Below, one piece after another: positions 26,735-36,040 of a DNA stretch of 64,000 nt. Within the stretch, counting starts at the first letter, position 1; each line of letters opens with the position of its first letter. The notes beneath the pieces were generated by a model. That model did not search any database, was not told the DNA's origin, and saw only the letters and a list, made by a program, of their open reading frames with translations. This stretch comes from Streptomyces sp. MP131-18 (GTDB taxonomy: Bacteria > Actinomycetota > Actinomycetes > Streptomycetales > Streptomycetaceae): contig NZ_LZNS01000001.1 in assembly GCF_001984575.1 (NCBI RefSeq), forward strand, positions 4,866,737-4,930,736. Reading direction: 5' to 3'. The position numbers were made by a program, and so were the translations under genes.

Positions 26735-28450
26735 CTACACCCAGGTCCCCAGCCACATGCGGGCGCGCCAGCCGTCCAGGGGGATCTCCATGCCGGTGTA
26801 AATGGGGTAGAAGTAGATGAAGTTCCACGCGATCAGCAGCACCAGGACGCCCGCGCCGACGATGCCGGCCACGCGGCGGCGTTCCGAGCAGCCGGGCGGG
26901 CCGAGGATGGCGCCGATCATCATGGCCACCGCGAGGCACAGGAACGGCACCAGGATCACGGCGTAGAAGTAGAAGATCGTCCGCTCCTGGTACAGGAACC
27001 AGGGCAGGTACCCGGCCGCGACCGCGCACAGCACCGCCCCGGCCCGCCAGTCCCTGCGGAACAGCCAGCGGTAGCCCGCGTAGACGAGCGCGAAGCAGGC
27101 CGACCACCACAGCAGCGGCGTGCCCAGCGCGAGCACCTCGCGGGCGCAGCCGCTGGCGTGCTCGCAGCCGCCCTCGCCCGGCTCGCGCGAGGAGTAGAAG
27201 TAGGTGACGGGCCTGGTGGTGGCCAGCCAGGTCCACGGATTCGACTCGTAGTTGTGCTCCGAGGTCAGCTCCACGTGGAAGCTGTACACCTCCGAGGTGT
27301 AGTGCCACAGGCTGCGCAGCGGCCCTGGCAGCCAGGAGAACGAGCTGTCCGCGCCCGCCTCCTCGGCCCAGTCGCGGTAGTAGCCGCCCGAGGTGGCGAA
27401 CCAGCCGCTCCAGCTGGCCAGATAGGCGCCCAGCGCGACCGGCACCATCGAGACGAACGCGGGCACCGCGTCGCGGCGCAGCATCGCCGGGTAGGCGCGG
27501 GGCGCCCCCGCGGTGCGGCGGGCGGCGGCGTCCCACAGGACGGTGAGGATGCCGAACGCGGCCAGCACGTACAGCGCGTTCCACTTCGTCGCGGCGGCCA
27601 GGCCCAGGCAGACGCCGGCCGCGATACGCCAGGGCCGCAGGCCGAGCCCGAGCCGTTCGCCGACGGCGACATCCGGGCGCAGCAGCCCGTCGCGGCCCAC
27701 CGGGAGCGCGGCGGCCAGCCGCGCCCTGGCGGCGTCGCGGTCGATGAGCAGGCAGCCGAACGCGGCCAGCAGCCAGAACATCAGCACCAGGTCGAGCAGC
27801 GCGGTCCTGCTCATGACGAAGTGCAGCCCGTCGACGGCCATCAGCAGCCCGGCGAGGCAGCCGAGGACCGTGGAGCGGAGCAGGCGGCGGCCGATACGGC
27901 ACAGCATCAGCACGGAGAGCGTGCCGAGCACCGCCACCATGAACCGCCAGCCGAACGGCGTCAGTCCGAAGAGCCACTCGCCCAGCGCGATGACCCACTT
28001 GCCGCCCGGCGGGTGGACGACGTAGGCCGCGCCCTCCGCCTCGGGTGTCTCGCCCGCCACGATCCGGTCGTTCGCGTTGTCAGGCCACTCGGTCTCGTAG
28101 CCGTGTTCCAGCAGCGACCAGGCGTCCTTCGCGTAGTACGTCTCGTCGAATATCACCGCATCCGGCGACCCGAGGTTGACGAAGCGCAGCACCCCGGCGA
28201 GCAGCGCGACCAGCAGCGGCCCGCCCCACGCGGACCAGCGGGCCAGCCGCCCGGCGGCGGCGGGGGACAGGCCGAAGTACTGCCACAGCTTTGCGCCCGG
28301 CTCCGGGTGCGGCGGCACCAGCCGCTCCCGGAGCCCGGCCCCGCGCCGCGGCGCGTAGCCGAAGCGCCGCAGGCGCTGCTCCCATGCGGGCGGCTCCCCG
28401 GCGGCCTGCTCCTGCGGTGCGTCGGTGACGGTCTGGCTGCTCTGGCTCAT
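26735..28450 (-). CDS. pmt: Dolichyl-phosphate-mannose protein mannosyltransferase
   Basis: 571-residue polytopic GT39 enzyme that O-mannosylates secreted proteins from polyprenyl-phosphate mannose. About eleven membrane helices; the first extracytoplasmic loop carries the catalytic FDETYYAKDAW acidic pair. C-terminal part has YLPWFLYQERTIFYFY, another family signature. ATG 28450 is chosen: a CAAGAT hexamer lies 7 nt upstream (leaderless). The gene is divergent from rsmI, an arrangement also found in mycobacteria (Rv1002c/Rv1003 region). Confidence 0.95.
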   Translation of the reverse strand: MSQSSQTVTDAPQEQAAGEPPAWEQRLRRFGYAPRRGAGLRERLVPPHPEPGAKLWQYFGLSPAAAGRLARWSAWGGPLLVALLAGVLRFVNLGSPDAVIFDETYYAKDAWSLLEHGYETEWPDNANDRIVAGETPEAEGAAYVVHPPGGKWVIALGEWLFGLTPFGWRFMVAVLGTLSVLMLCRIGRRLLRSTVLGCLAGLLMAVDGLHFVMSRTALLDLVLMFWLLAAFGCLLIDRDAARARLAAALPVGRDGLLRPDVAVGERLGLGLRPWRIAAGVCLGLAAATKWNALYVLAAFGILTVLWDAAARRTAGAPRAYPAMLRRDAVPAFVSMVPVALGAYLASWSGWFATSGGYYRDWAEEAGADSSFSWLPGPLRSLWHYTSEVYSFHVELTSEHNYESNPWTWLATTRPVTYFYSSREPGEGGCEHASGCAREVLALGTPLLWWSACFALVYAGYRWLFRRDWRAGAVLCAVAAGYLPWFLYQERTIFYFYAVILVPFLCLAVAMMIGAILGPPGCSERRRVAGIVGAGVLVLLIAWNFIYFYPIYTGMEIPLDGWRARMWLGTWV

Positions 28451-28457
28451 CCACGCC

Positions 28458-28503
28458 ATCTTGGCATCCGGCCCCGGCCGCGCCGGGTGGCATGGGACAG
28501 GAT
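28458..28503. promoter_or_regulatory. Divergent leaderless promoters, pmt and rsmI
   Basis: Minus-strand CAAGAT (28458-28463) and plus-strand CAGGAT (28498-28503) each stand exactly 7 nt before an ATG (28450 and 28511), without ribosome sites, in a 60-bp intergenic region. Confidence 0.6.
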
Positions 28504-28510
28504 GAGGGGC

Positions 28511-29359
28511 ATGACAGGGACCCTCGTACTGGCCGGAACCCCGATCGGCGACCTCGCGGACGCCCCGCCGCGCCTGGGCGCGGAGCTTCTCGCGGCGGAC
28601 GTCGTGGCCGCCGAGGACACGCGGCGGCTGCGCCGCCTCGCGCAGGGTCTCGGCGTACGGGTCGCGGGGCGCGTGGTGTCGTACTTCGAGGGGAACGAGG
28701 CGGCGCGCACGCCGGAGCTGGCGGAGGAACTCGCGCAGGGGGCGCGCGTTCTGCTGGTCACCGACGCGGGCATGCCGTCGGTGTCCGACCCCGGCTACCG
28801 GCTGGTCGCGGCGGCGGTGGCGGGCGGCGCCCGCGTGACGGTGGTGCCGGGGCCCTCCGCCGTCCTGACGGCGCTCGCGGTCTCGGGACTGCCGGTGGAC
28901 CGGTTCTGCTTCGAGGGCTTCCTGCCCCGCAAGGCGGGGGAGCGGGCGGCCCGGCTCGCGGAGGCGGCGGACGAGCGGCGCACGCTGGTGTACTTCGAGG
29001 CGCCGCACCGGCTCGCGGCCTCGCTCTCGGCCATGGCGGACGTGTTCGGGCCCGACCGGCGGGCGGCCGTGTGCCGGGAGCTGACGAAGACCTACGAGGA
29101 AGTGCGGCGCGGGCCGCTCGCGGACCTCGCGGCCTGGGCGGACGAGGGCGTCCGCGGCGAGATCACGGTGGTGGTGGAGGGCGCCGCCCCGGCCGCCGCG
29201 CCCGCGGACCCGGCCGCTCTCGCCCGCCTGGTCGCGGAGCGCGAGGCGGCCGGGCAGCACCGCAAGGAGGCCATCGCCGAGGTGGCGCGGGCGGCCGGCG
29301 TCCCCAAACGCGAGGTCTTCGACGCCGTGGTGGCGGCGCGGACCGCGGACCGCACCTGA
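28511..29359 (+). CDS. rsmI: 16S rRNA (cytidine(1402)-2'-O)-methyltransferase
   Basis: 282-residue SAM-dependent methyltransferase of the tetrapyrrole-methylase fold that 2'-O-methylates C1402 in 16S rRNA near the P site. Motifs: LVLAGTPIGDLADAPPR, AAEDTRRL, LLVTDAGMPSVSDPGYRLV, VVPGPSAVLTALAVSGLP and FEGFLPRKAGER. Normal length. First gene of the core block that continues with tatD and ksgA. Confidence 0.95.
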   Translation: MTGTLVLAGTPIGDLADAPPRLGAELLAADVVAAEDTRRLRRLAQGLGVRVAGRVVSYFEGNEAARTPELAEELAQGARVLLVTDAGMPSVSDPGYRLVAAAVAGGARVTVVPGPSAVLTALAVSGLPVDRFCFEGFLPRKAGERAARLAEAADERRTLVYFEAPHRLAASLSAMADVFGPDRRAAVCRELTKTYEEVRRGPLADLAAWADEGVRGEITVVVEGAAPAAAPADPAALARLVAEREAAGQHRKEAIAEVARAAGVPKREVFDAVVAARTADRT

Positions 29360-29397
29360 GCCGCGGACTGAGCCGATAAGACCGACAGGACAGGACC

Positions 29398-29403
29398 TAG
29401 GAT
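29398..29403 (+). promoter_or_regulatory. -10 element of leaderless tatD promoter
   Basis: TAGGAT, 6 nt before ATG 29410, without a Shine-Dalgarno sequence. Confidence 0.55.
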
Positions 29404-29409
29404 CGGGGC

Positions 29410-30258
29410 ATGCCCAAGTCCGCCAGGGCGAAGGCCCGGGAGACCGTCCCACCGCCGGTTCCCGAGCCGCTCGCCGTGCCCGTCGCCGATGCCCACACCC
29501 ACCTCGACATGCAGGACACCGGCGTCGAGGAGGCGCTGGAGAAGGCCGCGGCGGCCGGCGTCACCCGCATCGTGCAGATCGGCTGCGACGTCGCCCGCGC
29601 CCACTGGGCCGCGAAGACCGCGGCCGAGCACGAGGCGATCTGGGCCGCCGTCGCCCTCCACCCGAACGAGGCGCCGCGCATCGAGCAGGAGGCGGGCCCG
29701 GCCGCGCTGGACGCGGCGCTCGCCGAGATCGTCGAGCTGGCCGCCCTGCCGCAGGTCCGCGCGATCGGCGAGACCGGACTCGACTACTTCCGCACCGGCC
29801 CCGAGGGCGTGCGGGCGCAGCAGCGCTCGTTCCGGCGGCATATCGAGCTGGCCAAGGAGCTGGACAAGGCGCTGGTCATCCACGACCGCGACGCGCACGA
29901 GGACGTGCTGCGCATCCTGGCGGCGGACGGCGCCCCGCGCCGTACCGTCTTCCACTGCTACTCGGGGGACGCGGCCATGGCCGAAGTCTGCGCCGCCGAG
30001 GGGTACTTCATGTCGTTCGCGGGCAATGTGACCTTTGCCGGCGCCCAGCCGCTGCGCGAGGCGCTGGCCGTCGCGCCGCCCGAACTGCTGCTCGTCGAGA
30101 CCGACGCGCCGTTCCTGACGCCGGCCCCGTTCCGCGGCCGGCCCAACGCGCCCTACCTCATCCCGGTCACCCTGCGAGCCATGGCCGAGGTCAAGGGCAT
30201 GGCAGAGGACGACCTCGCCCGGCACATCGCCGCCAACACCGAACGGGCCTTCGGGTGA
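29410..30258 (+). CDS. tatD: TatD family metal-dependent hydrolase
   Basis: 282-residue TIM-barrel DNase/hydrolase. Metal ligands: DAHTHLD (His-x-His), Glu in GETGLDYFR, His in VIHDRDAHED, His in FHCYSG, and the terminal Asp in VETDAPFL. The N-terminal 20 residues (KSARAKARETVPPP) are a variable extension. It overlaps ksgA by 4 bp (GTGA), indicating translational coupling; in Mycobacterium tuberculosis the rpfB gene separates tatD and ksgA, which is not so here. Confidence 0.95.
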   Translation: MPKSARAKARETVPPPVPEPLAVPVADAHTHLDMQDTGVEEALEKAAAAGVTRIVQIGCDVARAHWAAKTAAEHEAIWAAVALHPNEAPRIEQEAGPAALDAALAEIVELAALPQVRAIGETGLDYFRTGPEGVRAQQRSFRRHIELAKELDKALVIHDRDAHEDVLRILAADGAPRRTVFHCYSGDAAMAEVCAAEGYFMSFAGNVTFAGAQPLREALAVAPPELLLVETDAPFLTPAPFRGRPNAPYLIPVTLRAMAEVKGMAEDDLARHIAANTERAFG

Positions 30259-31139
30259 CGGCCGGCCCCGGCACGCTGCTCGGCCCCTCGGACGTGCGCG
30301 AGTTGGCCGCGGCGCTCGGGCTGCGCCCCACCAAGCAGCGCGGGCAGAACTTCGTGATCGACGCCAACACCGTGCGCCGCATCGTGCGGGCCGCGGACAT
30401 CGGCGAGGACGACGCCGTCGTCGAGGTCGGCCCGGGCCTCGGCTCCCTCACGCTCGCGCTGCTCGACGGGGCCGGGCACGTCACCGCCGTCGAGATCGAC
30501 GACGTGCTGGCCGCCGCCCTGCCCGCGACCATCGCCGCGCGCCTCCCGGCGCGGGCCGGCCGGTTCGCGCTGGTCCACGAGGACGCGATGCGCGTCACCG
30601 CGCTGCCGGGGCCGCCCCCGGACGCGCTCGTCGCCAACCTCCCCTACAACGTCGCGGTTCCGGTGCTGCTGCACATGCTCGCCACGTTCCCCAGCATCAG
30701 GCGCGGCCTGATCATGGTGCAGTCGGAGGTCGCCGACCGGCTCGCCGCCGCCCCCGGCTCGAAGGTGTACGGCGTGCCCTCGGTCAAGACCGCCTGGTAC
30801 GCCGAGGCCCGCAGGGCCGGATCGATCGGCCGCAGCGTCTTCTGGCCCGCGCCCAACGTCGACTCGGGACTCGTCGCCCTCGTCCGCCGCGATCCGCCGC
30901 CCACCACCGCATCCCGCGCCGACGTCTTCGCCGTCGTCGACGCGGCCTTCGCCCAGCGCCGCAAGACGCTGCGCTCCGCGCTCGCGGGCTGGGCCGGTTC
31001 GCCCGCCGCCGCGGAGGCGGCCTGCGCCGCGGCCGGCGTCCCGTCCGGCGCCCGCGGCGAGGCGCTGAGCGTGGCGGACTTCGCGCGCCTCGCGGAGCAC
31101 CGGCCGGTACGGAACGCGCCCTCGGCAGGCGGGTCCTAG
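30255..31139 (+). CDS. rsmA: 16S rRNA (adenine(1518)/(1519)-N6)-dimethyltransferase
   Basis: KsgA: 294-residue SAM-dependent enzyme dimethylating two adjacent adenines in the 3' helix of 16S rRNA. Motifs: KQRGQNFVIDANTVRRIV, VEVGPGLGSLTLALL (SAM loop), VTAVEIDD, and the catalytic NLPYN followed by MVQSEVADRL. GTG start overlaps the tatD stop. Followed 10 bp later by ispE, as in other actinobacteria. Confidence 0.96.
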   Translation: MTAGPGTLLGPSDVRELAAALGLRPTKQRGQNFVIDANTVRRIVRAADIGEDDAVVEVGPGLGSLTLALLDGAGHVTAVEIDDVLAAALPATIAARLPARAGRFALVHEDAMRVTALPGPPPDALVANLPYNVAVPVLLHMLATFPSIRRGLIMVQSEVADRLAAAPGSKVYGVPSVKTAWYAEARRAGSIGRSVFWPAPNVDSGLVALVRRDPPPTTASRADVFAVVDAAFAQRRKTLRSALAGWAGSPAAAEAACAAAGVPSGARGEALSVADFARLAEHRPVRNAPSAGGS

Positions 31140-31142
31140 AAT
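31137..31142 (+). promoter_or_regulatory. -10 element of leaderless ispE promoter
   Basis: TAGAAT overlapping the rsmA stop codon, 7 nt before GTG 31150; no ribosome site precedes the start. ispE can thus be transcribed apart from rsmA. Confidence 0.55.
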
Positions 31143-31149
31143 CGGTCCG

Positions 31150-32085
31150 GTGTCAAAGCCCCAGCGGTCCGTCACCGTCCGCGTCCCCGCCAAGGTCAAC
31201 GTCCAGCTCGCCGTGGGCCCGCCGCGGCCCGACGGCTTCCACGACCTGGCGAACGTCTTCCTCGCCGTCGACATCCACGACCGCGTGACCGCCACCCCGG
31301 GCGCCCCGGCCGCACCCGGCACCCCCCGCGTCAGCTGTACCGGGCCCGGCAGCGACCGCGTTCCCCTCGACGCGGGGAACCTGGCGGTACGCGCCGCCGT
31401 GCTGCTCGCGGCGCACCACGGCCGCGATCCCGACGTGCACCTGCACATCGACAAGGACATTCCCGTCGCGGGCGGCATGGCGGGCGGCAGCGCGGACGCC
31501 GCCGGGGCGCTGCTGGCCTGCGACGCCCTGTGGGGCACGGCGACCCCGCGCGCCGAACTGCTGGCCCTGTGCGCCGAGCTGGGCTCCGACGTGCCGTTCG
31601 CCCTGGTCGGCGGCGCCGCGCTCGGCCTCGGCCGCGGCGAGCGGCTGACCGGGCTGCCGGTCGGCGGCACGTTCCACTGGGTGTTCGCGCTCGCCGACGG
31701 CGGCCTCGCCACCCCCGACGTCTACCGCGCCTGCGACCGGCTGCGCGGCCGGTCGCCCGTGCCCGCGCCCGCCGCCGACCCGGCGCTGCTGGCCGCGCTG
31801 GAGGCGGGCGACGCGCGCGCCCTGGCCGCCGCGCTCACCAACGACCTCCAGCCCGCGGCCCTTTCGCTGCGCCCCGCGCTCGCGGACACCCTCGCGGCGG
31901 GCGAGAAGGCCGGGGCGCTGGCCGGCCTCGTCTCCGGCTCGGGTCCCACCTGCGCGTTCCTGGCCGCCGACGCGGCGGCCGCCGCGTCGCTCGCCGCGTC
32001 GCTGGCGGACAGCGGCACCTGCCGCACCGCCCGCGCGACGACGGGGGGGGTGGCCGGGGCGACTACCATCGAGTCCCATGCCTGA
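31150..32085 (+). CDS. ispE: 4-diphosphocytidyl-2-C-methyl-D-erythritol kinase
   Basis: 311-residue GHMP kinase of the MEP isoprenoid pathway, phosphorylating the 2-OH of CDP-methylerythritol. Motifs: RVPAKVNVQLAVG, the ATP loop PVAGGMAGGSADAAGAL, and the C-terminal GLVSGSGPTCAFLA. Slightly longer than Escherichia coli IspE. Its last 8 bp overlap the ABC-F gene. Confidence 0.95.
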   Translation: MSKPQRSVTVRVPAKVNVQLAVGPPRPDGFHDLANVFLAVDIHDRVTATPGAPAAPGTPRVSCTGPGSDRVPLDAGNLAVRAAVLLAAHHGRDPDVHLHIDKDIPVAGGMAGGSADAAGALLACDALWGTATPRAELLALCAELGSDVPFALVGGAALGLGRGERLTGLPVGGTFHWVFALADGGLATPDVYRACDRLRGRSPVPAPAADPALLAALEAGDARALAAALTNDLQPAALSLRPALADTLAAGEKAGALAGLVSGSGPTCAFLAADAAAAASLAASLADSGTCRTARATTGGVAGATTIESHA

Positions 32086-33901
32086 ACCCGCCAAGCCCGC
32101 CAAGCCCGCCAGGAACCTGGCGAACCTGGAGTCCGTCCGGAAGGTGTACGGCACCCGCGCGGTCCTCGACGGCGTTTCGCTGGGTGTCGGCGAGGGCGAC
32201 CGCATCGGCGTCGTGGGCCGCAACGGCGACGGCAAGTCGACGCTCGTGCGCGTCATCGCCGGTCAGGAGCCCCCGGACGAGGGCCGCGTCACGCTCTCCG
32301 GCGGCCTGCGGCCCGGCGTCCTCACCCAGTCGGACACCCTCGATCCCGCGGCCACGATCAGGCAGGAGGTCATCGGCGACCTCGCCGACCACGAGTGGGC
32401 GGGCAGCGCCGCCGTCAGGTCCGTGCTGACCGGCCTCTTCGGCGGTCTCGACCTGCCGGGCTTCCCCGACGGCCTCGACACGGTCATCGGGCCGCTGTCC
32501 GGCGGGGAGCGGCGGCGCATCGCGCTGGCCAAGCTGCTCATCGCCGAGCAGGAGCTGCTCGTGCTCGACGAGCCGACCAACCATCTCGACGTCGAGGGCA
32601 TCGCGTGGCTGGCCGGCCACCTGCGGGCCCGCCGTTCCGCGCTGGTGGTCGTGACCCACGACCGGTGGTTCCTCGACCAGGTCTGCACCCGCATGTGGGA
32701 CGTGCAGCGCGGGGCGGTGCACGCGTACGACGGCGGCTACAGCGACTACGTGTTCGCGCGCGCCGAGCGCGAACGCATCGCGGCGGGGGAGGAGGCCAGG
32801 CGGCAGAACCTGATGCGCAAGGAGCTGGCCTGGCTGCGGCGCGGCGCCCCGGCCCGCACCAGCAAGCCGAGGTTCCGCATCGAGGCCGCCAACGCGCTGA
32901 TCGCCGACGTGCCGCCGCCGCGCGACGAAGCGGAGCTGACGCGCTTCGCGGGCGCGCGGCTCGGCAAGACGGTGTACGAGCTGGAGAACGTCACGGTCGC
33001 CGCCGGCGGCCGGGAGCTGCTGACCGGCCTGACGTGGCAGCTGGGACCGGGCGACCGCGTCGGGCTCGTCGGCGTCAACGGCGCGGGCAAGACCTCGCTG
33101 CTGCGCGCGTTGCGCGCGGGCAGCGCCGCGGCGGGCCGGATCACCGTCGGCAAGACGGTGCGGCTGGCGCACCTCTCCCAGGAGGTGGACGAGCTGGACG
33201 CGGACTGGCGCGTGCTCGAGGCCGTGGAGCGCGTCCGGGCCCGCGTCGACCTCGGCAAGGGCCGCGAGATGACGGCCTCGCAGCTGTGCGAGCGCTTCGG
33301 CTTCGGCAAGGAGCGGCAGTGGACCAGGATCGGTGACCTCTCCGGCGGCGAGCGGCGGCGGCTCCAGATTCTGCGGCTGCTGATGGACGAGCCGAACGTG
33401 CTGTTCCTCGACGAGCCGACGAACGACCTGGACATCGAGACCCTCACGCAGCTGGAGGACCTGCTCGACGGCTGGCCCGGTTCGCTCCTCGTCATCAGCC
33501 ACGACCGCTACTTCCTGGAGCGCACCACGGACCAGGTGTACGCGCTGCTGGGCGACGGCGCGCTGCGGATGCTGCCGCGCGGCATCGACGAGTACCTGGA
33601 ACGCCGCAGCGCGCGGCTGGCCGCGTCCGCACCCGCTCCCGCGCCGCCCGCCCGTTCCGCGTCGGCCGCGCCCCCGGCGGCGAAACCCGCGCAGCTGTCG
33701 CGCACGGCGCAGAAGGAGATCCAGCGCATCGAGCGGCAACTGGACCGCATCGGAGCGAAGGAAACGGAGTTGCACGCCGAAATGGCCCAGCACGCAACGG
33801 ACTTCACGCGCATGGCGGATCTCGACGCCCGGCTACGCGAGCTGGCGGGGCAGCGGGACGACCTGGAGACCCGCTGGCTGGAGCTGGCGGAGGGCGCCTA
33901 G
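32078..33901 (+). CDS. ABC-F family ATP-binding protein
   Basis: 607-residue soluble protein with two ABC domains and no membrane part. Walker A: GRNGDGKST (domain 1) and GVNGAGKTS (domain 2); signatures LSGGERRR in both; Walker B LLVLDEPTNHLD and LFLDEPTNDLD. The C-terminal coiled coil (KEIQRIERQLDRIGAKETEL) resembles Uup-type proteins. ABC-F proteins act on the ribosome or as translation factors; actinobacterial relatives next to ispE are of unknown specific role. Start overlaps ispE by 8 bp. Confidence 0.94.
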   Translation: MPEPAKPAKPARNLANLESVRKVYGTRAVLDGVSLGVGEGDRIGVVGRNGDGKSTLVRVIAGQEPPDEGRVTLSGGLRPGVLTQSDTLDPAATIRQEVIGDLADHEWAGSAAVRSVLTGLFGGLDLPGFPDGLDTVIGPLSGGERRRIALAKLLIAEQELLVLDEPTNHLDVEGIAWLAGHLRARRSALVVVTHDRWFLDQVCTRMWDVQRGAVHAYDGGYSDYVFARAERERIAAGEEARRQNLMRKELAWLRRGAPARTSKPRFRIEAANALIADVPPPRDEAELTRFAGARLGKTVYELENVTVAAGGRELLTGLTWQLGPGDRVGLVGVNGAGKTSLLRALRAGSAAAGRITVGKTVRLAHLSQEVDELDADWRVLEAVERVRARVDLGKGREMTASQLCERFGFGKERQWTRIGDLSGGERRRLQILRLLMDEPNVLFLDEPTNDLDIETLTQLEDLLDGWPGSLLVISHDRYFLERTTDQVYALLGDGALRMLPRGIDEYLERRSARLAASAPAPAPPARSASAAPPAAKPAQLSRTAQKEIQRIERQLDRIGAKETELHAEMAQHATDFTRMADLDARLRELAGQRDDLETRWLELAEGA

Positions 33902-34123
33902 GAAGCGCCGCGGCGCCTCCGTTCCGCGCCCGTTCCGTGCCGCGTCCGGCGGGGGCGGAAGCGGAACCGGAGGAACCGCACCGGTGTCCGATGGTAGAAA
34001 GAGCTTCGCTCCAAAGGAGTAGCGGCCGCACACGCGCGGGCCGCGACCACCGACCACAGAACACCGACCATTGATCACCGGCCACGGGGTGCTGCTGCCG
34101 TGGCCGGCGGGCCAGGGGGATTC

Positions 34124-36004
34124 ATGTCACAGCCGCCGCCACCGCCGAACCCGCCCTCCGCGCCGCCGCCCGAGCCAGGCGGCGAGGGAACGAACGGCGG
34201 GTTCGGCCCGCCGCCCGCGGGCCCGCCGGCCGGACCGCCCGCCCCCGGCGCGCACAGTCCCACGCTCGGCGCCGGTGTTCCGATGCCGCCGCCCGGTGGC
34301 GGGCCGGCGCCCGGCACGCCGCCGTCCGCGCCGCCCGCGGTGCCGGGCGGCGCGCCGGGCCAGCCGGGCTACGGGTATCCGCAGCAGCCGCAGCCCACGG
34401 GCGCCTCCCCCTACCAGTCGCCTTACCAGCCGGCCGGGGCGCCCACCGACGGCGCCGGTTTCGGCGCGCCGACCCCGCCGGGGCCGTACGGCGCGGCGAC
34501 CGGCAGCTGGGCCGGGGCGCCGCAGGGCGGGCCCCCGGGCGGCCCGCCCCCGCCGCCCGGGCCCGCGAAGGGCTCCGGCGGCCGGCGGGGCGGGAACCGG
34601 CGGCTCGTCATCATCGCGGCGGTCGCGGCGTTCGCGCTGCTGGTCGGCGGCGGTGGCGCCGTCTGGCTGCTGTCCGGCGACGACAAGGAGACCACGGCGG
34701 AGGACGACGCGGGCGGGGACGGCGAGGGCGGCGACGCCGAGGAAGGTGAGGGCGGCGAGGGCGGCGACACGGCGGACGGCGGCGAGCCGCTGCCCAGCGA
34801 GCCGATCGCCGCGGGCCTGGCCTGGGAGCTGCCGTCGCCCGAGGTCTCCGAGGAGGAGAGCATCATCGACGCGCGCGGCACCTGGCTGACGGAGGACGCG
34901 TTCGTCCGGGTCACGCCGGACGCGCTGGTGTCCTACGACCTGGAGTCGGGCGCGGAGAACTGGAGCCTGCCGTTCGAGTTCTCCGGCGGGGACTGCCTGC
35001 CCTCGCGCAACGTCTCGGAGAACCGCATCGCGCTCCTCCAGGGCCGGGACTGCGAGGTGCTGACGGTCGTCGACATCGTGGCGGGCACCGAGGTGATGAC
35101 GGTGCCGATCGAGTCGGAGTGGCCGACCTACTCGGACTCCGTTCCCGCCATTCTGGGGGACACGGTGGCGGTGGGCACGGGCGTCGCGGGCCTCGGGTTC
35201 AGCATCAGCCAGGAGAAGATGATCTGGCAGCCGCAGTCGTCCGCGGAGTGCCGCGAGTCGGCGTACACGGTGGTCGACGAGATGTTCGTCTCGCAGCTCA
35301 CCTGCGGCTTCGCCGGGGACGAGGGCGGCAGCATCCGCGCCACCGACGCGGCCGGTGAAGAGCTGTGGGAGTGGCCGTACGAGGCGACGTACGAGGAGGA
35401 GCCGTTCGAGGTCGACTCGGTCGTCTCGGTCGATCCGCTCGTGGTCCAGGCGACCGTGGGCGAGGATCTGATGGCGCCGGACACCACGCGCCTGCTGGTG
35501 GTCGACGAGAACTACCAGGAGATCGTGACGGAGCTGGATTTCGACACGAACCGGCACCTGACACCGTGCGAAACGGGCACGTTCGACAACTGCTGGCTCG
35601 GCGTCGAGCACGAGGGCTTCCTCTACCTGCCCAGCAACGTGCCCTACGGGGACAACGCGGTGGAGGCGTTCGACCTGAGCACGGGCCGGCCGCTGTACGA
35701 GGTGCCGGCCATCAACGGTGGCCAGATCCTGCCGTTCGGTGTGCAGGACGGCCAGATCCTGGCGTATCAGGTAGCCAGTGACGCCCTGGAGGGCATGGTG
35801 GTGGCGATCGATCCGGAGACGGAGGAGGCGAGGCCCATCATGGCGCTGGACCGGGCGGCACGCCCCCAGGAGTACGCGCTCATGGCGGGCATTTTCGTGC
35901 ACGATCAGCATCTTCTCTGGCAGAACAACACGCTCGTGCTGGCCAACCGGTCGTTCTACAGCAGCGATGCACCGGAGGTCCGTTCGGCCCTCGTCTACCG
36001 GTAA
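34124..36004 (+). CDS. PQQ-like beta-propeller membrane protein
   Basis: 626 residues. An N-terminal cytoplasmic Pro/Gly-rich region of about 160 residues, one membrane helix (RRLVIIAAVAAFALLVGGGGAVW), an acidic linker (EGGDAEEGEGGEGGD), then a secreted eight-bladed-type PQQ repeat domain of about 400 residues with blade motifs such as LVSYDLESGAENW and AFDLSTGRPLYEVP. No catalytic residues of PQQ enzymes are evident; such streptomycete proteins are thought to be surface binding or sensing proteins. ATG 34124 has GGGGG upstream; GTG 34100 is an alternative. Confidence 0.85.
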   Translation: MSQPPPPPNPPSAPPPEPGGEGTNGGFGPPPAGPPAGPPAPGAHSPTLGAGVPMPPPGGGPAPGTPPSAPPAVPGGAPGQPGYGYPQQPQPTGASPYQSPYQPAGAPTDGAGFGAPTPPGPYGAATGSWAGAPQGGPPGGPPPPPGPAKGSGGRRGGNRRLVIIAAVAAFALLVGGGGAVWLLSGDDKETTAEDDAGGDGEGGDAEEGEGGEGGDTADGGEPLPSEPIAAGLAWELPSPEVSEEESIIDARGTWLTEDAFVRVTPDALVSYDLESGAENWSLPFEFSGGDCLPSRNVSENRIALLQGRDCEVLTVVDIVAGTEVMTVPIESEWPTYSDSVPAILGDTVAVGTGVAGLGFSISQEKMIWQPQSSAECRESAYTVVDEMFVSQLTCGFAGDEGGSIRATDAAGEELWEWPYEATYEEEPFEVDSVVSVDPLVVQATVGEDLMAPDTTRLLVVDENYQEIVTELDFDTNRHLTPCETGTFDNCWLGVEHEGFLYLPSNVPYGDNAVEAFDLSTGRPLYEVPAINGGQILPFGVQDGQILAYQVASDALEGMVVAIDPETEEARPIMALDRAARPQEYALMAGIFVHDQHLLWQNNTLVLANRSFYSSDAPEVRSALVYR

Positions 36005-36040
36005 CGAGGCCGGGCGGCGACTGCGATGGCGGGAGACGTG

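Noticed and set aside
32060..32077. TACCAT hexamer 8 nt before the ABC-F ATG as a leaderless promoter
   Set aside because: It lies inside ispE and the spacing is one longer than the others; overlap with ispE already explains expression.
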